Of a DNA stretch of 64,000 nt, positions 30,087-40,395 are shown one piece after another; position 1 is the stretch's first letter; each line of letters begins with the position of its first letter. Source of the stretch: Bordetella genomosp. 2 (GTDB lineage: Bacteria; Pseudomonadota; Gammaproteobacteria; Burkholderiales; Burkholderiaceae_B); the NCBI RefSeq assembly GCF_002261345.1, contig NZ_NEVT01000007.1, forward strand, positions 400,299 to 464,298. Reading direction: 5' to 3'. The notes beneath the pieces were generated by a model. It did no database searches and was not told the DNA's origin. It was given only the letters and a program-made list of their open reading frames with translations. The translations under genes were made by a program, and so were the position numbers.

Positions 30087-31154
30087 TCAGGCGCAAGCGG
30101 GCGGCGGCGTACCCAGCCGTTCACTCCAATGCAGAAATTCCTGCCACAAGCCCGGCTCGACCGGAATGCCGTCGCGCCGCCGCGCCGCCTCGGCCGCCTG
30201 CTCCGGGTCGCCCGGCATGCGCGGCCGGCCGGGTTGCGCCGCCAGCTCGGCGGCCAGCAGCGCCACCACGGCCGCCAGCTGCGCGCCGCCGGCGAAGCGC
30301 TGTGGATCCAGCACGATGAAAAACGCCCCCAGGCGGCGCGGCTCGGCCAGTTGCTCGTACATGGGCGTGATGTGCGGGCCATACGGGTTGCCATGCAGCG
30401 GCCCGCACAGCAGCTCGATCATCAGAGCCAGCCCGTAGCCCTTGTAGCCTTGCTGCGCGCCGCCCAGCGGCCGCAGCGCGCGCGCCGCGCGCGGGTCGGT
30501 GGCGTCGCCGCCGTGCGCGTCCAGCGCCACGCCGGGCGGCAGCGCATGGCCTTCGCGGCGCGCATTCATGACGCGGTTCCACGGAATGGCGGTGGAGGCC
30601 ATGTCCAGGCACACCGGCGGCCCGTCCTGGCGCGGGAACGCGATGGAAACCGGGTTGGTGCCCAGGAACGGCGCATGGCCGCCGAATGGCGCGGCAATGG
30701 CGTCCGAATGCGTGAACGCCAGGCCGACCAGCCCGGCCTCCGCGGCCGCGCGGCTGTACAGGCCGACCGCGCCGCAATGCGAGGAATCGCTGACGCCCAC
30801 GGCCGCCACCCCGGCCTCGCGCGCCATCTCGATGGCCAGGCGGTTGGCGCGGTGCGCCACCACGATACCCAGCCCCTGCCCGCCGTGCACCTGTGCCGTG
30901 GCCGGACCGCTGCGCACCGTGCGCACGGCGGGCCGCGCCAGGATCGAGCCGTGCGCCAGGCGGTTCAGATAGTGCGGCAGGCGCGCGATGCCGTGCGAAT
31001 CGATGCCCCACAGGCTGGTCTGCACCAGGCTGTCGGCCAGGCAGGCGGCGTCGTCGGGCGGCACGTCCAGCGCGCGCAGGCAGCGGCGCGCCCATTCGCG
31101 CAGCGCGGGCGCGGCGCAGCGGCGCGGCGCCGCGGTAGCAGAAGTATCGTTCAC
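30087..31154 (-). CDS. Ldh-family (malate/L-lactate/YiaK) dehydrogenase
   Basis: A 355-residue NAD(P)-dependent 2-hydroxy acid dehydrogenase of the sulfolactate/ureidoglycolate/2,3-diketogulonate reductase family. GIDSHGIARLPHYLNRL and SSHCGAVGLYSRAA are family signatures, the former with the catalytic His. It starts at GTG 31154, overlapping the previous stop as GTGA. As the last gene of a sugar-acid operon it may oxidise L-lactate or reduce a diketo-acid. Confidence 0.85.
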   Translation of the reverse strand: MNDTSATAAPRRCAAPALREWARRCLRALDVPPDDAACLADSLVQTSLWGIDSHGIARLPHYLNRLAHGSILARPAVRTVRSGPATAQVHGGQGLGIVVAHRANRLAIEMAREAGVAAVGVSDSSHCGAVGLYSRAAAEAGLVGLAFTHSDAIAAPFGGHAPFLGTNPVSIAFPRQDGPPVCLDMASTAIPWNRVMNARREGHALPPGVALDAHGGDATDPRAARALRPLGGAQQGYKGYGLALMIELLCGPLHGNPYGPHITPMYEQLAEPRRLGAFFIVLDPQRFAGGAQLAAVVALLAAELAAQPGRPRMPGDPEQAAEAARRRDGIPVEPGLWQEFLHWSERLGTPPPACA

Positions 31155-32653
31155 AGGGCCTCCCGGGCGGCGGCGCGCGCGCCGTGCCGCCGCATGACGG
31201 ATGCGTGGCGCGCCACCGCATCGATGAATGCCGCATGGCCGGCCAGGTCGCCGAATACCGGCGCGTAGCCGACCAGGGCGCGGGCGCGCGCCGCATCGGC
31301 GGCGGCGCCCTCGCCCGCCGCCGCCACGCGGGCGCACAGTTCGGCGGCGAGCGGGTCCTCGATCCGGTAGGACGCGCCGCGCTCATCGTGGCCGCGCAGG
31401 TACTGCAGCCAGGCGGCCACGGCGAGCGCCAGCCGGTCGAAGCCCGCGCCGGCGCGCAGGCGCTCGCGCAGGGTGTCCAGCAGGCGCTGCGGCAGCTTCT
31501 GCGAGCCATCCATGGCGATCTGCTGCAAGCGGTGCGGCAGCGCCGGGTTGGCGAAGCGCGCCAGCAGGCGGGCGCGCAGCGCGTCGGGCGCAAGTCCCGG
31601 CGTGGCCGGCAGCGTGGGCGCGATCTCGTCGCGCATCAGGGCGTCCAGGTAGCCGCGCAGCGCGGGGTCGGCGACGGCCTCGCTGACCGTGGCGAAGCCC
31701 GCCGACACGCCCAGGTACGCCAGCGCCGAATGCGGCCCGTTCACCATGCGCAGCTTCAACCGCTCGAAGGGCGCGGCGTCGGCCACGAAACGCGCGCCGC
31801 CCGGCTGGTCCCAGGCGGGCCGTCCGGCGGCGAAGCGGTCCTCGATGATCCATTCCAGGAACGGCTCGCCCACCACCGGCCAGGCGTCGGCCACGCCCAG
31901 GCGCGCGGCGATGCGCTGCCGGTCATCGTCGGAGGTGCGCGGCACGATGCGGTCGACCATGGAATTGGGAAAGGTGCAGTCGCGCGCGATCCAGTCGCGC
32001 AGGCGCGGCGCGACGGCGGCCGCGAACTCCAGCACCAGGCCGCGCAGCGTATCGCCGTTGGCGGGCAGGTTGTCGCACGACAGCAGCGTGACCGGGCCGC
32101 GGCCGGCGGCGTGGCGCGCCCGCAGGCCATGCACCAGCATGCCGATGGCGCTGCGCGGCGCGTCGGGGTGGACCAGGTCGTGGATGATGTCGGGGTCCTC
32201 GCCGCGCAGCCTGCCGGTGGCCGGTTCGTGGCAATAGCCCTTCTCGGTCACGGTCAGGCTGACGATGCGCGTGTCGGGATGCGCGATCTGCGCCAGCACC
32301 GCGGCGGGGTCCTCGGCCGCCACCAGCACGCGCCGCACCGCGCCGATCACCGCCAGCGCCTCGCGCGGCCGGCCCGCCGCGTCGGCGTCGCGCAGCGACA
32401 GCGTGTACAGGCCATCCTGCGGCGCCAGGGCGTCGCGCGTCGCCGGACTGCGCAGCGACACGCCGACGATGCCCCAGCGCCGGTCGCCGCCGGCGGCCAG
32501 GGCCAGGTCGGTCACGGGCGCCTGATGGGCGCGGTGAAAGGCGCCCATGCCCAGGTGCACGATGCCGGCGCGCAACCGCCGGCGGTCATAGGCGGGCCGC
32601 GCCACGTCGGCCGGCAGGCCGGCCAGGCTGGCGGCGTTCAGGCGGCCGGCCAT
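31151..32653 (-). CDS. Mannitol dehydrogenase family oxidoreductase (UxuB-like)
   Basis: A 500-residue long-chain polyol/aldonate dehydrogenase. The N-terminal VHLGMGAFHRAHQA binds NAD, and the catalytic K300-x4-N305-x2-H308 (KLRMVNGPH) is exact. In the family UxuB reduces D-fructuronate to D-mannonate. That role fits here because a D-mannonate dehydratase gene lies 4 bp upstream. Mannitol or arabinitol dehydrogenase activity is the alternative. Confidence 0.85.
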   Translation of the reverse strand: MAGRLNAASLAGLPADVARPAYDRRRLRAGIVHLGMGAFHRAHQAPVTDLALAAGGDRRWGIVGVSLRSPATRDALAPQDGLYTLSLRDADAAGRPREALAVIGAVRRVLVAAEDPAAVLAQIAHPDTRIVSLTVTEKGYCHEPATGRLRGEDPDIIHDLVHPDAPRSAIGMLVHGLRARHAAGRGPVTLLSCDNLPANGDTLRGLVLEFAAAVAPRLRDWIARDCTFPNSMVDRIVPRTSDDDRQRIAARLGVADAWPVVGEPFLEWIIEDRFAAGRPAWDQPGGARFVADAAPFERLKLRMVNGPHSALAYLGVSAGFATVSEAVADPALRGYLDALMRDEIAPTLPATPGLAPDALRARLLARFANPALPHRLQQIAMDGSQKLPQRLLDTLRERLRAGAGFDRLALAVAAWLQYLRGHDERGASYRIEDPLAAELCARVAAAGEGAAADAARARALVGYAPVFGDLAGHAAFIDAVARHASVMRRHGARAAAREAL

Positions 32654-32657
32654 GGCG

Positions 32658-33869
32658 CTACCAGTGCCACAGCGTGCCGTCGTGGGCCTGCCGGTTGACC
32701 GGCAGGTAGGCGCGCTGGTACGGATACCTGGCGGCCAGTTTCTCGTCGATCTCCACGCCGTGGCCGGGCGCCTCGCCCGGGTGCAGCATGCCATCGGCGA
32801 AGGTATAAGCGTGCGGAAATACCGCGTCGGTTTCGTCGGTATGGCGCATGTACTCCTGGATGCCGAAATTGGGCACCCACAAGTCGAAATGCAGCGCCGC
32901 TCCCATGCACACCGGCGACAGGTCGGTGGCGCCGTGGCAGCCGGTGCGCACCTGGTACAGCGCCGCCAGGTCGGCGATGCGGCGCAGGTGCGTGATGCCG
33001 CCGGCGTGCACCACGGTGGCGCGGATGTAGTCGATCAGCTGGTTCTGGATCAGGTCCTTGCAGTCCCACAGGGTGTTGAAGATCTCGCCGACCGCCAGCG
33101 GGGTGACGGTGTGCTGGCGGATCAGCCGGAACGCCTCCTGGTTCTCGGCCGGGGTGGCGTCCTCCAGCCAGAACAGCCGGTAGGGTTCGAGCGACTTGCC
33201 CAGGCGGCCGGCCTCGATCGGCGTGAGGCGGTGGTGCACGTCGTGCAGCAGGTGGGTGTCCCACCCCACCGCGTCGCGCACGCGCTCGAACAGCCGCGGC
33301 ACGTGGTCCAGGTATTTCTCGGTGCTCCAGTCGTGCTCCGAGGGCAGGTCGGCGTCGGCCGGCTCGTAGAACATGCGGCCGCGGCCCACGCCGTACACGG
33401 CGTTCAGCCCGGGCACGCCGCTCTGCGCGCGGATGGCGCGATAGCCCATGTCGCGGTAGCGCAGCACCTCGTCGACGGTCTCGTCGATGTCGCGGCCGTT
33501 GGCGTGGCCGTAGACCATCACGCCGGTGCGGCTGCGACCGCCCAGCAACTGGTACAGCGGCATGCCGGCCGCCTTGGCCTTGATGTCCCACAGCGCCGTG
33601 TCGACCGCGGCGATGGCGGACATGGTGACCGGCCCGCGCCGCCAGTAGGCGCCGCGATAAAGAAACTGCCAGATATCTTCGATCTGGTGCGCGTCGCGCC
33701 CGATCAGGCAGGGCGCCACGTGGTCGGCCAGGTAGCTGGCCACGGCCAGCTCGCGGCCGTTCAGCGTGGCATCGCCGATGCCGGTCAGGCCCTCGTCGGT
33801 CTCGATCTTGAGCGTGACGAAGTTGCGGCCCGGACTGCAGACGATGACGCGTGCATTGCTGATCTTCAT
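32658..33869 (-). CDS. manD: D-mannonate dehydratase (ManD/RspA-type enolase)
   Basis: A 403-residue enolase-superfamily dehydratase making 2-keto-3-deoxygluconate from D-mannonate. Metal ligands D210, E236 and E262 and catalytic R147, Y159, H212 and H312 fall at the numbering known for the Novosphingobium enzyme. The length is normal. The family includes both efficient ManDs and low-efficiency members acting in L-gulonate or L-idonate routes; the adjoining 5-dehydrogenase gene favours the latter setting. Confidence 0.92.
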   Translation of the reverse strand: MKISNARVIVCSPGRNFVTLKIETDEGLTGIGDATLNGRELAVASYLADHVAPCLIGRDAHQIEDIWQFLYRGAYWRRGPVTMSAIAAVDTALWDIKAKAAGMPLYQLLGGRSRTGVMVYGHANGRDIDETVDEVLRYRDMGYRAIRAQSGVPGLNAVYGVGRGRMFYEPADADLPSEHDWSTEKYLDHVPRLFERVRDAVGWDTHLLHDVHHRLTPIEAGRLGKSLEPYRLFWLEDATPAENQEAFRLIRQHTVTPLAVGEIFNTLWDCKDLIQNQLIDYIRATVVHAGGITHLRRIADLAALYQVRTGCHGATDLSPVCMGAALHFDLWVPNFGIQEYMRHTDETDAVFPHAYTFADGMLHPGEAPGHGVEIDEKLAARYPYQRAYLPVNRQAHDGTLWHW

Positions 33870-33926
33870 GAAGAACCCGTTTGCGTGAACTGGGCGCGCG
33901 GCCCCGCGCCGCGCGCCGGAATGGCG

Positions 33927-35465
33927 CTACATCACCGCCCCCAGCTGCCAGGGCACGAATTCGTTCTGCCCGTAGCCGTGGATCTCGCTCTTGCTGCGAC
34001 GCCCGGACGCGGTATCCAGCATCAGGCGGAAAATGCGCTCGCCCATGGCCTGCACATCGCTGCTGCCGTCGACCACTTCGCCGCAATTGATGTCGATGTC
34101 GTCCTCCTGGCGCCGCCACAGCTCGGTATTGGTGGCCAGCTTCAGCGAGGGCGCCGGCGCGCACCCGTAGGCCGAGCCGCGCCCGGTGGTGAAACAGATC
34201 AGGTTGGCGCCGCCCGCCACCTGGCCGGTGGCCGAGACCGGGTCGTAGCCCGGCGTGTCCATGAACACCAGGCCGCGCGCGGTGACCGGCTGCGCATACT
34301 CGTACACGTCGACCAGGTTGGTGGTGCCGCTCTTGGCGATGGCGCCCAGCGATTTCTCCAGGATGGTGGTCAGGCCGCCCGCCTTGTTGCCGGCCGACGG
34401 GTTGTTGTCCATCTCGGCATCGTTGCGGGCGCAGTAGTCTTCCCACCAGCGCAGCCGCGCCAGCAGCTTGTCGGCGACCGCCGGCGACACTGCCCGGCGC
34501 GTCAGCAGGTGTTCGCCGCCGTAGATCTCCGGCGTTTCCGACAGGATGGCGGCGCCGCCGTGGCGCACCAGCAAGTCCACCGCCGCGCCGAGCGCGGGGT
34601 TGGCGCTGATGCCCGAATAGCCGTCCGAGCCGCCGCATTGCAGGCCGACCGTCAGGTGACTGGCCGGCACCGCCTGGCGTTGCGCGCGGTTGGCGTCGTC
34701 CAGCATGCGCTCGACCAGTTCGATGCCGCGCGCCACGGCGCGGCGCGTGCCGCCCGTGCCCTGGATGCTGAAGGTCTGCAGGCGGCCGCTTTCCCGCAGG
34801 CCTTCCTGTTCCATCAGGCCGCCGATCTGGTTGGTTTCGCAGCCCAGCCCCACCACCATCAGCGCGGCGAAATTGGGATGGCGCGCGTAGCCCCCCAGGG
34901 TGCGGCGCAACACGCGCAGCGGCTCGCCGTCGCTGCCGGTGGCGCAGCCGGCGCCGTGCGTGAGCGCCACCACGCCATCGACATGCGGATAAGCCGCCAG
35001 CGCCTCGGGGCGGATATCGCGCCGGAAATGATCGGCGATGGCGCGCGCCACCGTGGCCGAGCAGTTCACCGAAGTCAGCACGCCGATATAGTTGCGCGTG
35101 GCGATGCGGCCGTCGGCGCGCACGATGCCCTGGAAGCTGGCCGGCTCGGCGACGTAGCGGGTGGGGTGCGCGTCCTGCCCGACCGCATAGTCGCGCTCGA
35201 AATCGGAGAACGCCAGGTTGTGCGTGTGCACGTGCTGGCCGGGCGCGATGTCCTGGCGCGCCACGCCGATGATCTGGTTGTAGCGCCGCACCGGCTCGCC
35301 GGCAGCGATGGCGCTCACGGCCACCTTGTGGCCCGGCGGCACCAGGCCGGCCACGCTGACGCCTTCGGCGGGCAGCGGCGTGCCGCCCACCAATTGGCGC
35401 CGCGCGATGACGACGTTGTCGGCGGGGTGGATGCGGATGACGGGGTTGTCGCCGGGCGCGTCCAT
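33927..35465 (-). CDS. Altronate/galactarate dehydratase-family protein (UxaA-type, fused domains)
   Basis: A 512-residue protein combining an N-terminal SAF domain (VVIARRQLVGGTPLP, then GHKVAVSAIAAGEPVRRY) with the large UxaA/GarD C-terminal domain. The conserved RNYIGVLTSVNCSATVARAI, THGAGCATGSDGE and GGSDGYSGISANPALG segments are present. In this family iron-dependent D-altronate or D-galactarate dehydration yields a 2-keto-3-deoxy acid. It supplies a second dehydratase to the operon beside ManD. Confidence 0.9.
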   Translation of the reverse strand: MDAPGDNPVIRIHPADNVVIARRQLVGGTPLPAEGVSVAGLVPPGHKVAVSAIAAGEPVRRYNQIIGVARQDIAPGQHVHTHNLAFSDFERDYAVGQDAHPTRYVAEPASFQGIVRADGRIATRNYIGVLTSVNCSATVARAIADHFRRDIRPEALAAYPHVDGVVALTHGAGCATGSDGEPLRVLRRTLGGYARHPNFAALMVVGLGCETNQIGGLMEQEGLRESGRLQTFSIQGTGGTRRAVARGIELVERMLDDANRAQRQAVPASHLTVGLQCGGSDGYSGISANPALGAAVDLLVRHGGAAILSETPEIYGGEHLLTRRAVSPAVADKLLARLRWWEDYCARNDAEMDNNPSAGNKAGGLTTILEKSLGAIAKSGTTNLVDVYEYAQPVTARGLVFMDTPGYDPVSATGQVAGGANLICFTTGRGSAYGCAPAPSLKLATNTELWRRQEDDIDINCGEVVDGSSDVQAMGERIFRLMLDTASGRRSKSEIHGYGQNEFVPWQLGAVM

Positions 35466-35494
35466 GGCGTGGGCTCCTGTTGGGGTGGACCGGC

Positions 35495-36361
35495 CTAGCC
35501 GTCGATCAGTTGCGGGTCCCAGGCGTGCACGCGCTGCTGCTGCTCGCCCAGGCCGGCGATGCCCAGGCGCATCACGTCGCCCGGCTGCAGGTACACGGCG
35601 GCGGGCTTCTGGCCCATGCCCACGCCCGGCGGCGTGCCGGTGCTGATCAAATCGCCCGGATACAGCGTCATGAAGCGGCTGACGTAGCTGACCAGCTGGG
35701 CCACGCCGAACACCATGGTGCGCGTGTTGCCGTCCTGCATGCGCTTGCCGTTGACTTCCAGCCACAGGTCCAGCGCCTGCGGGTCGGCCACTTCGTCGGC
35801 CGTGACCAGCCAGGGCCCCACCGGGCCGAAAGTGTCGCAGCCCTTGCCCTTGTCCCAGGTGCCGCCGCGCTCGATCTGGTATTCGCGCTCGGACAGATCG
35901 TTGACGACGCAGTAGCCGGCCACGTGGGCCAGCGCATCGGCTTCTTCCACATAGCGCGCCTTGCGCCCGATGACCACGCCCAGCTCGACCTCCCAGTCGC
36001 TCTTGCGCGAGTCGCGCGGCAGCACGACGGCATCGTTGCAGCCGATCACCGCGCTGGTGGTCTTCATGAAAACGACCGGTTCCTGCGGCACCGGCAGGCC
36101 GGACTCGGCCGCGTGGTCGGCGTAGTTCAGCCCGATGCAGACGAACTTGCCCATGCCGCGCCAGGGCGGCGCGATGCGGCCGGGCCGCTCGACCACCGGC
36201 AACGCCTCCGCCTCGAGGGCGCGCAGCGGCGCCAGACCCGCCTCGGTGAGCGTTTCGGCCGTGATGTCGGCGATCTTGCCGGACAGGTCCCGCACGCGGC
36301 CTTGCGCGTCGACCAGGCCGGGTTTCTCGGCGCCCTTGGCGCCATAACGCAGCAGTTTCAT
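35495..36361 (-). CDS. Fumarylacetoacetate hydrolase-family protein
   Basis: A 288-residue FAH-fold hydrolase; metal ligands E124 and E126 (WEVELG) and D155 are present. The beginning MKLLRYGAKGAEKPGLVD and the YADHAAESG motif resemble 2,4-diketo-3-deoxy-L-fuconate/L-rhamnonate hydrolases, which cut diketo acids to pyruvate plus a hydroxy acid. The gene next upstream encodes an SDR of the matching 2-keto-3-deoxy-acid dehydrogenase type, supporting that reading. Confidence 0.85.
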   Translation of the reverse strand: MKLLRYGAKGAEKPGLVDAQGRVRDLSGKIADITAETLTEAGLAPLRALEAEALPVVERPGRIAPPWRGMGKFVCIGLNYADHAAESGLPVPQEPVVFMKTTSAVIGCNDAVVLPRDSRKSDWEVELGVVIGRKARYVEEADALAHVAGYCVVNDLSEREYQIERGGTWDKGKGCDTFGPVGPWLVTADEVADPQALDLWLEVNGKRMQDGNTRTMVFGVAQLVSYVSRFMTLYPGDLISTGTPPGVGMGQKPAAVYLQPGDVMRLGIAGLGEQQQRVHAWDPQLIDG

Positions 36362-36407
36362 CAGTGGTTTCCTCGTAGTGATGCAGGTGATCCGGTATGC
36401 ACGAGCC

Positions 36408-37214
<807 letters not shown>

Positions 37215-38618
37215 TCAGCGCCCACCCACCATGTCGGGCAGCCACATGCTGACGCCGGGCACATAGGTAATGACGATCAGCGCGAGAAACAGCGGTACCA
37301 GCCACGGCAGGATCGCCATGGTGGTGCGCTCCACCGACAGCTTCGAGACCCGCGCCAGCACGAACAGCACCATGCCCAGCGGCGGATGCAGCAGGCCGAT
37401 CATCAGGTTCAGCGTCATGACCAGGCCGAAATGGATCGGGTCGATGCCCAGCTTCAGCACCAGGGGCAGCAGGATCGGCACCAGGATGGTGATGGCCGCG
37501 ATGGTGTCGATGAAGCAGCCCACCACCAGGATCAGCACGTTGGCCAGCAGCAGGAACACCCATTTGTTGTCGGTCACGGCCAGGATGGCGTCGGTCAGCG
37601 CCTGGGCGGCCTGGGTGGTGGTGAGCAGCCAGGCGAACACCGACGCGGCGGTCACGATGAACAGCACCGACGCGGTGGTCTCGATGGTGTCGAAAGTGGC
37701 CTTGGCCAGGGTGCGCAGGGTCATGGAGCGGTAGCGCACCAGGCCCAGGAACAGCGCCCAGATCACCGCCGCCACGGCGGCCTCGGTGGGGGTGAACCAG
37801 CCCATTGTCATGCCGCCGATCAGGATCACCGGCGCCATCAGCGCCATGACGGCCGAAAAATCGAAGTACCAGTCGGCCGCCAGCAGCGCCGCGAAGGCGA
37901 CCAGGGTGGCGACATTGGCCGACACGCCATAGCGCGTCATCAGCCAGATGGTGAACGGGAAGGCCAGCACCACCAGCACTTCCACCGAGGCGCCGCCCAG
38001 GCGCTTCCAGTTAAACGGCACGTCGCCGCCCCAGTTGTTCTTGCGCGCGAAATACGCCACGGTGAACATCATCAGCAGCGTCAGCACGGCGCCGGGCACC
38101 ACGCCGGCCAGGAACAGCGAGCCGATCGACACGTTGGCCATCATGCCGTAGATGACGAACGGCAGCGACGGCGGCAGGATGGGCCCCAGCGTGGCCGAGG
38201 CCGCGGTGACGCCCACCGCGAACTCGGTCTGGTAGCCGTGGTCCTTCATGGCCTTGATCTCGATGGTGCCCAGCCCGGCCGCATCGGCGATGGCGGTGCC
38301 CGACATGCCGGCGAACACCACCGAGCCGACGATGTTCACCTGGCCCAGCCCGCCGCGCATCCAGCCCACCAGGGCGACCGCGAAGTTGTAGATGCGGCCG
38401 GTGATGCCGGCGATGTTCATCAGGTTGCCGGCCAGGATGAAGAACGGCACCGCCAGCAGCGGGAACGACTCCACGCCGGCGATCATGCGCTGCGCCACCA
38501 CCACGTCGGGCACGCTGCCCGACCACAGCACGAACAACAGCGAGGCGCCGGCCATCGAAACGGCCACCGGCACGCCGAAGATCATCAACAACAGGAAAGT
38601 TCCGATCAAGATTCCCAT
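37215..38618 (-). CDS. dctM: TRAP transporter large permease (DctM)
   Basis: A 467-residue membrane protein with about twelve to thirteen helices. Family segments are VPFFILAGNLMNIAGIT, AGMSGTAIADAAGLGTIEI and GCFIDTIAAITILVPILLP. It couples Na+ influx to uptake of an acid captured by the periplasmic DctP. Located 26 bp after dctQ. In this operon the cargo should be a hexonate or hexuronate. Confidence 0.93.
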   Translation of the reverse strand: MGILIGTFLLLMIFGVPVAVSMAGASLLFVLWSGSVPDVVVAQRMIAGVESFPLLAVPFFILAGNLMNIAGITGRIYNFAVALVGWMRGGLGQVNIVGSVVFAGMSGTAIADAAGLGTIEIKAMKDHGYQTEFAVGVTAASATLGPILPPSLPFVIYGMMANVSIGSLFLAGVVPGAVLTLLMMFTVAYFARKNNWGGDVPFNWKRLGGASVEVLVVLAFPFTIWLMTRYGVSANVATLVAFAALLAADWYFDFSAVMALMAPVILIGGMTMGWFTPTEAAVAAVIWALFLGLVRYRSMTLRTLAKATFDTIETTASVLFIVTAASVFAWLLTTTQAAQALTDAILAVTDNKWVFLLLANVLILVVGCFIDTIAAITILVPILLPLVLKLGIDPIHFGLVMTLNLMIGLLHPPLGMVLFVLARVSKLSVERTTMAILPWLVPLFLALIVITYVPGVSMWLPDMVGGR

Positions 38619-38644
38619 ACTGGCTCCTCGTCGCGCGCGGCGCG

Positions 38645-39283
38645 TCAGTCCTGGCTCTGGTAGGCGGCGGGGTTCTCCAGCGCGGAATATCCCTGGCGCC
38701 AGTTCTGCACGCTGACCTGCACCGAGCGCACGAACATCATCACGAAGCCGGCCAGGGCCAGCCAGTACACATACGCCTTGTCCCAGAAAATGGTAGTCAT
38801 GGGCTCCACGCCCACCAGGTCGATATAGCGGTACACCAGCCAGACGGCATAGCCGAAGAACAGCGTGCGCAGCAGGTCGATCAGGGTGGCCAGCACGCGC
38901 GCCAGGCCCTTGGGCAGGTAGCGGTACAGGAAATCGACCTGGATGTGGCGGCACATCCGCACGCACATGGCCGAGCCCATGAACACCACGCCGATCAGCG
39001 CGTAGACGGCCAGTTCCTCGGTCCAGGCGAACGAGTCGTTGAGCACGTAGCGCGTGAAGAACTGCAGGAAGACCAGCGCCCCCATGACCCAGAACAGAGC
39101 CAGGCAGAACCAGTCCTCGAACGCATAGCCCGACAGGCTGACATGCTGCTGCTGTTCGTCGGCCTCCTCGAAGCTGTGGACGATGGATTCGACCGCGGTC
39201 TGGTGCGACTCGGCCGCGGCGCGGCCGTCCTCGCCCCGGTACTGGGCCATGGCCGGCGGCGCGGCCCCGCTGTCGATGTGCAT
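38645..39283 (-). CDS. dctQ: TRAP transporter small permease (DctQ)
   Basis: A 212-residue four-helix DctQ subunit with the family core NDSFAWTEELAVYALIGVVFMGSA. The N-terminus carries an unusually long hydrophilic extension of about 55 residues (with EEADEQQQH) before the first helix; most DctQ proteins start close to helix 1. An internal start is possible but no better ATG is evident. It joins DctM in the membrane. Confidence 0.88.
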   Translation of the reverse strand: MHIDSGAAPPAMAQYRGEDGRAAAESHQTAVESIVHSFEEADEQQQHVSLSGYAFEDWFCLALFWVMGALVFLQFFTRYVLNDSFAWTEELAVYALIGVVFMGSAMCVRMCRHIQVDFLYRYLPKGLARVLATLIDLLRTLFFGYAVWLVYRYIDLVGVEPMTTIFWDKAYVYWLALAGFVMMFVRSVQVSVQNWRQGYSALENPAAYQSQD

Positions 39284-39349
39284 GGCATTCCCCCTGTCGG
39301 TTGCCGGCTGGCCGGGCGGCGCGCCGCGCCGGCCAGGCCGCGCGTACGC

Positions 39350-40324
39350 TTACTTGACGGCCTGGATCCGGTCCCAGTCGGCCTTCTCGTAGCCGTACTG
39401 CTCGAACGGCACCTTCTTCAGCACGGTGTCGCGAAAGCCCGCCGTGTCGACTTCCGCGACGTTCAGGCCCTTCTGGCGAAACACCTCCACCAGTTCCTTC
39501 TCGCGCTTGGCCACTTCCACCGACGCGGTGGCGGCGGCTTGCTGGGCCACCTCGGCGAAGATCTTGCGGTCTTCCTCGGACAGGCTCTTCCAGAGCTTGC
39601 CGGAGATGACCGTGTTGAGATGGTCGACGATGTGGCCCGTCAGCACGATGTTCTTCTGCACCTCGAAGAACTTCTTGGCTTCGATGGTGGTGAGCGGGTT
39701 CTCCTGCGCCTCGACCGTGCCGTTCTGCAGCGCCAGGTAGACTTCGGCGAAGGCGATCGGCGAGGTATTGGCGCCGCAGGCGCGCGGCATCGCCAGGTAG
39801 GCCGGCACGTCGGGCACGCGCATCTTCAGGCCCTGCATTTCCGGGCAGGTGGTGAAGGCGCGGTTGGAGGTGGTGTGGCGCGTGCCGTAATAGGTGGTGG
39901 CGACGATGTGGTTGCCGCTTTTCTCCTCGTAGCCCTGGGTCAGCGTCTTGTAGATATCGCTCTTGGTGTAGGCCAGCAGGTGCTCGGGATCGCGGAATGT
40001 GTAGGGGTAGTAGGTGACGCCGATGCGCGGGAAGCTCTTGGCGGCGAAGCTGGAGCCGGAAATGATCATGTCCACCGTGCCCAGCGTCAGGCCCTGGTTG
40101 ATGTCGTTTTCCTTGCCGAGCTGCGAGGCCGGGTAAACATCGATGTGGTAGCGGCCATTGGTGCGCTTCTCGATTTCCTGGGCCGCCCACACCGAACTGG
40201 TATGGAAGGGCTCGGAAGTCTCGTACACGTGCGCCCACTTCAGCTTGGTCTGGGCCAGCGCGCTACCCGATGCGGCCAGCGCGACGGCGGCCAGTAGCGC
40301 CTTGACGGCATTGCCTTGCTTCAT
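39350..40324 (-). CDS. dctP: TRAP transporter periplasmic binding protein (DctP)
   Basis: A 324-residue TRAP solute receptor. The signal peptide runs to about ALAQTK (residue 25). KWAHVYETSEPFHTSSVWAAQEIEKRTNGRYHI and the ligand Arg region GLKMRVPDVPAY (about 165-176) are typical for organic acid binders. The operon points to a sugar acid as ligand. Located 66 bp ahead of dctQ. Confidence 0.92.
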   Translation of the reverse strand: MKQGNAVKALLAAVALAASGSALAQTKLKWAHVYETSEPFHTSSVWAAQEIEKRTNGRYHIDVYPASQLGKENDINQGLTLGTVDMIISGSSFAAKSFPRIGVTYYPYTFRDPEHLLAYTKSDIYKTLTQGYEEKSGNHIVATTYYGTRHTTSNRAFTTCPEMQGLKMRVPDVPAYLAMPRACGANTSPIAFAEVYLALQNGTVEAQENPLTTIEAKKFFEVQKNIVLTGHIVDHLNTVISGKLWKSLSEEDRKIFAEVAQQAAATASVEVAKREKELVEVFRQKGLNVAEVDTAGFRDTVLKKVPFEQYGYEKADWDRIQAVK

Positions 40325-40395
40325 CGTTGTCTCCTCTCGTGAGGTTGAGCAGGTGGCGGCGTGTTGTTATGGGTTGCCGCTGCCTTTGGTGGTGG

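Noticed and set aside
32652..35498. Very long open frame on the plus strand opposite ManD and the altronate-type dehydratase
   Set aside because: It is antisense to two genes with complete catalytic motifs and its protein is low-complexity and Gly/Ala/Arg/His-rich, as expected in GC-rich DNA.
37215..40238. One continuous minus-strand frame through dctM, dctQ and dctP
   Set aside because: Only its last 467 residues (DctM) are real. The rest is a frame-shifted shadow of DctQ and DctP, so it is not a fusion protein.
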